Shown here piece by piece: positions 54,532 through 61,404 of a stretch of DNA of 64,000 nucleotides. Position numbers and translations under genes: made by a program. This DNA is from Geomesophilobacter sediminis (GTDB taxonomy: Bacteria > Desulfobacterota > Desulfuromonadia > Geobacterales > Geobacteraceae): positions 186,001 to 250,000 of the forward strand of contig NZ_JAEMHM010000008.1 of NCBI RefSeq assembly GCF_016458275.1. Reading direction: 5' to 3'. The notes below the pieces were generated by a model. The model saw nothing but the letters and a program-made list of their open reading frames with translations. It was not told the origin of the DNA and searched no databases. Every line of letters starts with the position of its first letter. Position 1 is the first letter of the stretch.

Positions 54532-54903
54532 ATGCACGGAATATTTCGAATCTCGATCTTAATGCTGGTCATTGCAATGCTTGCTGGCTGTGGAAGCGAC
54601 AGCAGCTCTGCTGGCAATTCCACTCCCCAAACTAATCGGAACGATGGCGGTGGGGGATTTGAATCCCAGATGCAGAATCTTTACACACTACCAGCTGGCT
54701 CAACCGTGATCATGCTTGCCAATGATTCGGTAGAGGTACCCGCGGGAACAACAGTCACGTCGCCGGACGGGAGCAGCACGATCACCATCACCACCCGAAA
54801 CGGTATTTTCTACACGGTCGTAGGAGCAACGGTCAGAGTTCCGACAGATGCTAACGGCCCAGCCCTTAATACGGTGACCACCACCCCCGCGCCAACCAAT
54901 TGA
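54532..54903 (+). CDS. Small lipoprotein, unknown function
   Basis: The 123-residue protein has a lipobox (MLAGCGSDS) near residue 18. The rest has a Ser/Gly linker and Thr/Val-rich strands (SVEVPAGTTVTSPDG, ITITTRNGIFYTVVG), with a Pro/Thr tail. No family is recognised. GGGAGG precedes the ATG. It shares its promoter block with the first serpin gene, implying common control. Confidence 0.7.
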   Translation: MHGIFRISILMLVIAMLAGCGSDSSSAGNSTPQTNRNDGGGGFESQMQNLYTLPAGSTVIMLANDSVEVPAGTTVTSPDGSSTITITTRNGIFYTVVGATVRVPTDANGPALNTVTTTPAPTN

Positions 54904-55389
54904 TAGGTCTGTCATGGGGGGCTGAGCCTCCAGGTAATTCCCTTGTGGGGGCCGAAATCCCGTGGAGCAATTCTGACGAAGGTTAAGCAAAGGGCAGACA
55001 CGTTTCTGAAATGTCCTAATGTCGAACCTGACCCCACGGGGTGTCCCCATGCCGAGAGCCACCAAGGGGCTGGTTAATAACCACAAGACCTGAAACAAAC
55101 ATTTGGACCCGGCATGGTACCGAGGGTTTTCTGGACCGCGAAATGCGGAAGGGGCCGTACATCTACCACCGTAACCGGCCTTGATCCTGATGGGTGACTG
55201 GGATGCAGCAAAGTTTGACATCGCAAAGAAAGAAATAACGGCAATAGTACTGACGGCGATAACTGAAAACAGAAGGGCTTGAAAAGTCTCTTTTCCAGCT
55301 TCAGGGGGCCTTTTTGCCTCTTGACGGACAGCCTTTAATGACTTTACCCCCTTGCCAGATGATGGCTGGATTGAAACAATAAGGACAAT
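54904..55389. other. Gene-free, apparently decayed region
   Basis: Composition drops from GC-rich to AT-rich. Frames on both strands are short and without ribosome sites. The minus-strand frame ending near 54700 lies mostly opposite the lipoprotein and is not credible. Nothing recognisable. Confidence 0.45.
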
Positions 55390-55665
55390 ATGCGTGGTGA
55401 CCTATTAATTCTTTTGTTTGGTTTTTTAACCTTTGTTTATATACGTGTGATGTTTCATTTTCGTAGTGACCTTTTTGATATAAACAATAATAAAAAAACA
55501 TCCAAAATTATTTGGATTAGTGTTATTGTTATGTCAATACCAATATGGATTATACCTTCATTTGATATAATTTGGAAAATTAATATATCAATGCTATACC
55601 TTATTATGTTTTTTGGTAATGTTTTGGTTGTTCGTGCAGTAAGAAAAACTATTCATAATAAGTAA
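55390..55665 (+). CDS. Small three-segment membrane protein, paralogue A
   Basis: The 91-residue protein has three hydrophobic segments. It matches the protein at 57292-57591 in YxxVMF, the loop FDINNxKK, FxIIxK and a basic RK tail. Very AT-rich. No function is known to me. No convincing ribosome site precedes the ATG, so the start is tentative. Confidence 0.6.
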   Translation: MRGDLLILLFGFLTFVYIRVMFHFRSDLFDINNNKKTSKIIWISVIVMSIPIWIIPSFDIIWKINISMLYLIMFFGNVLVVRAVRKTIHNK

Positions 55666-55690
55666 CATGAGGACTTGATTTTGCATTTAG

Positions 55691-55789
55691 CATAGCTATG
55701 AACAACTGGCGGTGTCAGATTATCTCGAACTGCACCATTCAACGGTGAATAGAGTCTTGACGAAGTTAGCTGAAAAACATCAAGGGTAA
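55691..55789 (+). pseudogene. C-terminal helix-turn-helix remnant of a transposase
   Basis: The frame between two stops reads QLAVSDYLELHHSTVNRVL, then TKLAEKHQG. This is the DnaA/HTH-like tail common at the C-terminus of REP-associated (IS200-like) transposases. The rest of the gene is absent. Confidence 0.45.
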
Positions 55790-55957
55790 AGACTTGATCC
55801 CTTGCCTCTCTTGCCTCTTCGGGTTGGTCCGTACCGTGCTTTTACTTAAAACAGCTTGGTAAATAGTGTCCATCCGGAAACGTCGTTTATGACGTACTGA
55901 GACAGGACGACAACCAGGAAAGCTTAGGAACTTCATACAAAATATAAGGAGAACAAA

Positions 55958-56695
55958 ATGAAATCGGTATTAATTACAGGAGCCAACAGAAACATAGGAT
56001 TGGAAACAGCAAGACAACTTTCAAAAAAAGGGCTGCTTGTTTATTTGGGCAGTCGTAACATTGAAAAGGGGAACATTGTTTTAAAAGAATTAACAGAAGA
56101 TGGATTTGATAACATTAAAGCTATTGAAATTGATGTCACTAAGCCAGATACCATTTTGTCCGCCAAGAATAGGATCGAAACAGAGCAGGGCAAATTGGAC
56201 ATTTTGATAAGTAATGCAGGCATACTCGGAGAAGTGCCTCAACATGCCATTGATACGCCTATCAAAGAGATTCAGAAAGTGTTTGATACCAATTTTTTTG
56301 GCGGGATTAGTGTTGCACAATCCTTTTTAGAACTGCTTAAAAAGTCTAAAAGCCCACGTATTAGCATTATCACATCCGGTCTTGGATCTTTAACTTTACA
56401 CAGCGATCCGAGTTGGAAATATTATGATGTAAAACATGTGGGGTATATAACTTCAAAAGCAGCTTTGAATGCTTACACCATTGTTTTAGCCTATGAACTA
56501 AAAGGATTGAGTTTTAAAGTAAATGCAATTGACCCTGGTTTTACTGCAACAGATTTTAATAACCATATTGGGACAGGAACAATAGAAAGCGCAGCAGAGT
56601 TTATCATTAAACATACGCTAACTGATGATGATGGACCGACAGGTAAGTTTTTCAGTAACGACATAGAGGATGAAACCGAATTAAGTCCCTGGTAA
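55958..56695 (+). CDS. Short-chain dehydrogenase/reductase
   Basis: The 245-residue NAD(P)-dependent oxidoreductase has TGANRNIGLETARQL at the nucleotide fold, the NAG motif (ISNAGIL), serine in IITSGLG and the YITSKAAL catalytic Tyr/Lys pair. It ends with the PGFTATDFNN loop. Substrate unknown. Codon use is far more AT-rich than the core genome and the protein resembles Bacteroidetes-type SDRs, so it was probably acquired. AAGGAG precedes ATG 55958. It sits between the two paralogous small membrane genes. Confidence 0.88.
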   Translation: MKSVLITGANRNIGLETARQLSKKGLLVYLGSRNIEKGNIVLKELTEDGFDNIKAIEIDVTKPDTILSAKNRIETEQGKLDILISNAGILGEVPQHAIDTPIKEIQKVFDTNFFGGISVAQSFLELLKKSKSPRISIITSGLGSLTLHSDPSWKYYDVKHVGYITSKAALNAYTIVLAYELKGLSFKVNAIDPGFTATDFNNHIGTGTIESAAEFIIKHTLTDDDGPTGKFFSNDIEDETELSPW

Positions 56696-56865
56696 AAGGA
56701 GCAAAAACAATGGAACACAAAATTGGACCAATTGTAGTTAGAGTATTTAAATTTAATTTAGAACCAACGTGATGATGTTCTTTGACTCAAAGCTATCGAA
56801 AGCATTATCAAAAGACATAATAATGTTCGATATGGACGACGAAATTTTTGCGGGATATGATGCTA
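56696..56865. other. AT-rich spacer with short unsupported frames
   Basis: A frame of 20 codons (from 56710) and one of about 35 codons (from about 56772, with DMDDEIFAGYDAINQL) are present. They may be remnants, but they carry no ribosome site or known family motif. Confidence 0.35.
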
Positions 56866-57079
56866 TCAATCAACTTTAAAGATCTCCGCCACTCTGTGGG
56901 CGATTTGCTCCAGCTCAATTTGGCTGTCTTTGTAGGCAGCCCTCCTTTCCATTTGTTCATTTGCTACTTTCAGGACGGCTTCAACGAAGTCGCTATCACC
57001 AAGAATACGCTCGTCGCTCTTTAAGAACGTGTTGCAGCGTCGGGCATCTTCCACAACATGCCAACCACCGGAGAGCTCC
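56866..57079 (-). pseudogene. C-terminal remnant of a REP-associated tyrosine transposase (RAYT)
   Basis: The frame opens after a stop and reads LSGGWHVVEDAR, then SDERILGDSDFVEAVL and IELEQIAHRVAEIF. This phrase is the C-terminal domain found after the Y1 catalytic domain in RAYT proteins. The HUH and tyrosine motifs are missing, so only about 70 residues remain. RAYTs move or maintain REP sequences, and REP-like repeats are present in this window. Confidence 0.65.
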
Positions 57080-57291
57080 GGGAGTGTCTATGCGGGCTTG
57101 ACGGGGCATGTGCTTAAAATTGCCATATCACCATGGGAAAGCAACACATAATTGCATGGGCGTCCCCCTAAATGTGCCTTCAGGGTTAGCTGCGGTAGGC
57201 ACTCCCGCCCTTTCTGTCGGGACCTTCATAAGAACGATTGCTGGTACCACTGGTTTGATTTGGATTAATTAATCTTTATGTTGCGGATATT
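57080..57291. other. Spacer, nothing recognised
   Basis: Mixed composition, no open frame of note, no clear promoter or terminator. Confidence 0.4.
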
Positions 57292-57591
57292 TTGGCAATC
57301 CAAGGCGGTAATGTGGATCCTTTTACTGAAGCACTAATGATGCTGTTCTCTTTGGTACTTGCGTCAATTTATTTAGCAGTGATGTTTTTTGGGAAGCGTG
57401 AAGTTTTTGACATTAACAACTTTAAAAAAGGAAGGACTATATATTATACTGGCACCGCTATTTTATTGGTTCCAGTATTGTTTTCAACCTTTCCAATAAT
57501 TTATAAAGTTGGTTTTATTGTATTAGTCTTTGTATTTTTCAGACTTAATTTTAAGCTGGTTGCATCCGCTCGAAAAAAACTTGGAAAATAA
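57292..57591 (+). CDS. Small three-segment membrane protein, paralogue B
   Basis: Up to 99 residues from TTG 57292; in-frame ATGs at 57337 and 57340 give about 84 residues and align better with the start of paralogue A. The core SIYLAVMFFGKREVFDINN and FKKGRTIYYTG corresponds to paralogue A (55390-55665). Three hydrophobic segments, basic tail. AT-rich, no function known. Confidence 0.6.
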   Translation: MAIQGGNVDPFTEALMMLFSLVLASIYLAVMFFGKREVFDINNFKKGRTIYYTGTAILLVPVLFSTFPIIYKVGFIVLVFVFFRLNFKLVASARKKLGK

Positions 57592-57693
57592 GTTGCTTGT
57601 TCTATACGGTAATATTGGAGGCGCCCCGAGGGGACGTTGTTAAGATTTTAAGTTTCACGTCGTCTTACTACAAACCTTGGAAATTCTAAAAGG

Positions 57694-57730
57694 AACGGCC
57701 GACCAGTTATGCACTCTGGTCGGCCGTTTG
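57694..57730. terminator. Hairpin terminator after the reductase gene
   Basis: AACGGCCGACCAG (57694-57706) pairs with CTGGTCGGCCGTT (57716-57728). The U-tract is weak on the minus strand (TTCCTTTT). Confidence 0.6.
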
Positions 57731-57769
57731 TCGTCTTGGCAGCTTCCGCCGCCTCCCGGAGAATGGACC

Positions 57770-58783
57770 CTAACCGGCAATCTCAATGCAAATCTTTCCG
57801 AAATGGGCTCCGGCCGCCTCGTATTGAAAGGCCTCGAACAGGTTTTTTAGCGGGAAGGTCTTGTCGATTGCCGGCTTTACGTCATTGGCGTCGAGGGCCC
57901 GGATCATCTCGATCTGCTGCTGGCGGCTTCCGACTTGGATGCCTTGAAGCCTCACTTGTCGTGCCAACAGCTCCACGGTCGGAATCGGTCCGGAGAAACC
58001 GGTCAGGACGCCGATGTACTCGATGTGTCCCCCGATGCGGCTTGCCCTGATCGACTGCGGCAGCGTGTCGGGACCGCCCACTTCGATGACATGATCTACG
58101 CCGCGTCCGCGGGTCAGCTCTAATACCTGATCGGACCAATTCGGATAGGTCTTGTAGTTGATGGTATGATCGGCGCTCAAGGTGCGGGCGCGGGCCAGCT
58201 TTTCATCCGAGGAGGAAGTGACGATCGTAACTGCGCCCATCATTTTTGCGAATTGCAGCGCGAAGATCGACACACCGCCGGTGCCTAACGTCAGTACCGT
58301 CTCGCCGGCCTTCAATGGGCCATCACTGACGAGGGCACGCCACGCAGTGAGAGCGGCAGTTGGCAACGTTGCCGCTTCGGCATGGTTGTAGTTTTTCGGC
58401 GCGCGGGTGAACCAGTGCGCCGGCCGCACTACCTTCTCCTGTGCATAGCCATCCGAGCTGTCGCCAGGGACCTTTGCGACGGCGGAGGGTACCGGTTCTC
58501 CGTTTTGCCACTCGGGGAAAAAACAGGAAACGACGTGATCGCCGACGGCAAACTCGGTCACCCCTTTCCCGACGCTTTCGACGATGCCTGCACCATCGGA
58601 CAACGGGATGAGTCCTTCCGCAGTGCGAATCTTGCCGAGGGCGACGAGGTAATCATGATAATTGAGGGAATTTGCCAATAGCCGCACCAGGATTTCGCCC
58701 TGCTGCGGCGGGCCCGGCTCTTGCGCCTCGACCATCGTCAGGCGTTCGAGCCCACCGGATCCTTTTAGTCGTATCGCTTTCAT
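57770..58783 (-). CDS. Zinc-independent medium-chain dehydrogenase/reductase (quinone oxidoreductase-like)
   Basis: The 337-residue protein has the MDR fold: a GroES-like N-terminus (SLNYHDYLVALGKI, PLSDGAGIVESVGKGV) and a Rossmann fold with LTLGTGGVSIFALQFAKMMG. The structural-zinc cysteines are lacking, so it probably reduces quinones or enones with NAD(P)H. GAGG precedes the ATG at 58783. Codon use is GC-rich, like the core genome. It appears monocistronic. Confidence 0.88.
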   Translation of the reverse strand: MKAIRLKGSGGLERLTMVEAQEPGPPQQGEILVRLLANSLNYHDYLVALGKIRTAEGLIPLSDGAGIVESVGKGVTEFAVGDHVVSCFFPEWQNGEPVPSAVAKVPGDSSDGYAQEKVVRPAHWFTRAPKNYNHAEAATLPTAALTAWRALVSDGPLKAGETVLTLGTGGVSIFALQFAKMMGAVTIVTSSSDEKLARARTLSADHTINYKTYPNWSDQVLELTRGRGVDHVIEVGGPDTLPQSIRASRIGGHIEYIGVLTGFSGPIPTVELLARQVRLQGIQVGSRQQQIEMIRALDANDVKPAIDKTFPLKNLFEAFQYEAAGAHFGKICIEIAG

Positions 58784-59352
58784 AGGCGCCTCATCTTTGC
58801 AAATGGTTTGGGTGTCAGCTACGTCTGGATCGAAAAGAGTGTCCGATGTCTCAGTCCGGGTAGATTTGATCCAGTAGTTGAGACTTCTGGTTGAATTATG
58901 ATCCTCTTCGAGGGGTGTTGTTAAGCGATTAATGTGCGGGCCTCGGCTGGCGATAACCTCGCATCAGGGGCGTGCTGTCGTCAGGGCGAGCTGGCACCGC
59001 AGGGTGGGAATGGGTTCTGTTGCGCCATTAAAAAGGCAAATCCCCCCATCCCCCCTTTGTCAAAGGGGGGTATCAAGGACTGATCTGCGTTTGGCGGGTG
59101 GTTCTGTAACAAAATGGACTGTCCATTTTGTTACAGTCTATCCAAAGTGACACTATTACAAAAGCTTACCGAAATCGGCTGTAACAAAATGAACAGTAAA
59201 ATGAAGTTAATGATAACGCTGGCTTAGGTCCGGTGTGCTATTGTGTTGAAATGTATAGGGTTCTGAATTGCTCCTGGAATGGGCACGAATATTGGAATAC
59301 CAATTGGTTTTTCCTGTCCAATGTTGTGATCTGATGCCGGGAGGGCAATTGC
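58784..59352. promoter_or_regulatory. Intergenic region with family-B palindrome and a 33-base perfect palindrome
   Basis: The family-B palindrome (CCCCCTTTGTCAAAGGGGGG) lies at about 59058-59077. A perfect inverted repeat spans 59104-59136: 16-base arms starting CTGTAACAAAATGGAC around one central base. A related half-site CTGTAACAAAATGAACAG lies at about 59179-59196. These could be an operator for the large downstream gene. GGGAGGGC is the ribosome site of the next gene. Confidence 0.55.
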
Positions 59353-61404
59353 ATGCTGAGTGAATTGAGGTGCGGTGGGGTTTTAAAAAGGGGACTGTCT
59401 TTCTGGTTGCTGCTGTTTTCCCTGTTCGTGATCCTTCCCAAATCTGCGGCCTGGGCCGATGATCTCACCTTCTCCTACGGCGGTAACGCCAACTGGTTCA
59501 CGGAGACGGCCACATCTCACAGCGGCGGCAATGCCTTCCAGAGCGGGGCGATTTCCAACAGCCAGTCGAGCTGGATGGAGACCACGGTCACCGGACCCGG
59601 CGTGATCCGGTTCTGGTGGAAGGTCTCCTCGGAGGGATGCTGCGACCCGCTCCGCTTCAGCATCGACGGCACCGCCCAAACTGACATCCGCGGCGAGATC
59701 GACTGGCAGTACAAGAGTTTCTCCGTTCCCGCCGGCACCCATACCCTGCGCTGGACCTATTCCACCGACGGTTCCATCTTAAGCGGCAGCAATTCCGCCT
59801 GGCTGGACCAGATCACCTTCACCCCGGGTACCTTCGATCTCACCGCTCCGACCACGACCGCTTCCCCTGCGGGGTACTACTATTACCCGGCCGGCCAAAG
59901 CGTCACTCTTTCCTGCAGCGACGGTACCGGGAGCGGTTGCGCCTCTACCTATTACTGCCTCGGAAGCGGCTGCTCCCCGACCAGCAGCTACACAGCTCCG
60001 ATTGCCCTGTCCTCCTCGACGCCCATCAGGTTTTATTCGACGGATGTCGCCGGCAACAGCGAAACGGTTCAACAGACCTCCTACTACATCGATAACCAAG
60101 CTCCGACCACCAACGCCAATCCCGCGGCCGGCTCCTATGTCGGGGGGCGCTCGATCCAGCTCAGCTGCAGCGATTCCGGCATGGGATGCGCCTCCACCTA
60201 TTACTGCACAGGAAGCGGCTGCACCCCGACGACGGCCTATCAGTACTCCACTTCCATTGCCGTTAATGCCTCGACGGTGCTCCGTTACTATTCCACCGAC
60301 CGCGCCGGCAACACCGAGGCGGTCTCTACCGCCAACTACACCATCACGGCGGACACCACCCCTCCGACGACTACCCCCTCCCGTGTCAGCGGAACCTACG
60401 CGGCCTTCTATCCTTACTTCACCTGCAGCGACGGAAACGGCAGCGGTTGCGCCGCCACGTACTACTGCCTGGGGAGCGGCTGCACGCCGACCACGCTCTA
60501 TGCGAACCAGATCCCGTACCTCACCAACTCCAGCGATCTCCGGTTCTACTCCACCGATAACAGCGGCAACAGCGAAGCGGTGCAGACGGTATCGTACGTG
60601 ATCGACAAGACCCCGCCGGTCACCTCGGCGAGCCCGTCGGCCGGTACCTACACCGAGGCTCCGGTCGTCACCCTTTCCTGCAGTGACGGCAGCGGCACCG
60701 GATGCAACCAGACCTATTACTGCACCGGCCCCAACTGCACTCCGAACATAAATTACAGTGTCCCGATCCGCATCAACGACACCACGGTGCTCCGCTTCTA
60801 CTCTTCCGACAATGCCTACAACAACGAGTCGGTTAACACGCTTAACTACGTGCGGGGGAGCCAGGCGCGGACCATCAACGTGCCGGCCGACATGGCCACC
60901 ATCCAGGCGGCCATCGACGCGGCCTACAACGGGGACACCGTGCTCGTCGCCCCAGGCACCTACCTGGAAAACATCGACTTCCACGGCAAGAACATCACCG
61001 TTACCAGCAGCGGCGGCGCCGACGCCACCATCATCGACGGGAACCGCAACGGCTCCGTCGTTTCCCTGGTATCCGGAGAGACCCGTGCCTCCGTGCTGGA
61101 CGGATTTTCCATCCGTAACGGCTCGGCAAGCTATAACGGCGGGGGGATCTACGTCGGAAACAGTTCCCCAACCATCACCAACAACAAGGTCTACGGAAAC
61201 ACCGGCGATTTCGGCGGAGGAATCGCGGTTTATTTCGGCTCCCCGTCGATCCGGAACAACAGCATCTACCAAAACAGCGGCGATTGGGGGGGCGGCATCA
61301 GTCTGACTGGTTCCACGACGGTGGCAGAGGTCACCGGGAACAGCATCTACCAAAACCGCGCCAGTAACGGCGGCGGGATCTCCCTCTGGGCTGCGGGGAA
61401 CTAG
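59353..61404 (+). CDS. Large secreted repeat protein, first part up to an in-frame TAG
   Basis: A signal peptide (cleavage after AWA) leads to a beta-sandwich cap (about 38-155, GNANWFTETATSHSGGNAFQ, VIRFWWKVSSE, THTLRWTYSTDG). Four repeats of about 83 residues follow (about 160-495), each with four cysteines in the pattern CSDGxGxGCxxTYYC, GSGCTP and ending FYSTDxAGNSE, like chitobiase C-terminal type domains. Then comes a right-handed parallel beta-helix (INVPADMATIQAAIDAAYNG, APGTYLENIDF) until TAG at 61402. The frame continues without further stop to the window end. Likely a cell-surface or extracellular adhesin or polysaccharide-binding protein. Confidence 0.85.
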   Translation: MLSELRCGGVLKRGLSFWLLLFSLFVILPKSAAWADDLTFSYGGNANWFTETATSHSGGNAFQSGAISNSQSSWMETTVTGPGVIRFWWKVSSEGCCDPLRFSIDGTAQTDIRGEIDWQYKSFSVPAGTHTLRWTYSTDGSILSGSNSAWLDQITFTPGTFDLTAPTTTASPAGYYYYPAGQSVTLSCSDGTGSGCASTYYCLGSGCSPTSSYTAPIALSSSTPIRFYSTDVAGNSETVQQTSYYIDNQAPTTNANPAAGSYVGGRSIQLSCSDSGMGCASTYYCTGSGCTPTTAYQYSTSIAVNASTVLRYYSTDRAGNTEAVSTANYTITADTTPPTTTPSRVSGTYAAFYPYFTCSDGNGSGCAATYYCLGSGCTPTTLYANQIPYLTNSSDLRFYSTDNSGNSEAVQTVSYVIDKTPPVTSASPSAGTYTEAPVVTLSCSDGSGTGCNQTYYCTGPNCTPNINYSVPIRINDTTVLRFYSSDNAYNNESVNTLNYVRGSQARTINVPADMATIQAAIDAAYNGDTVLVAPGTYLENIDFHGKNITVTSSGGADATIIDGNRNGSVVSLVSGETRASVLDGFSIRNGSASYNGGGIYVGNSSPTITNNKVYGNTGDFGGGIAVYFGSPSIRNNSIYQNSGDWGGGISLTGSTTVAEVTGNSIYQNRASNGGGISLWAAGN

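Noticed and set aside
54700-55221. Minus-strand frame of 173 codons
   Set aside because: It lies partly opposite the small lipoprotein, has no ribosome site and no family features.
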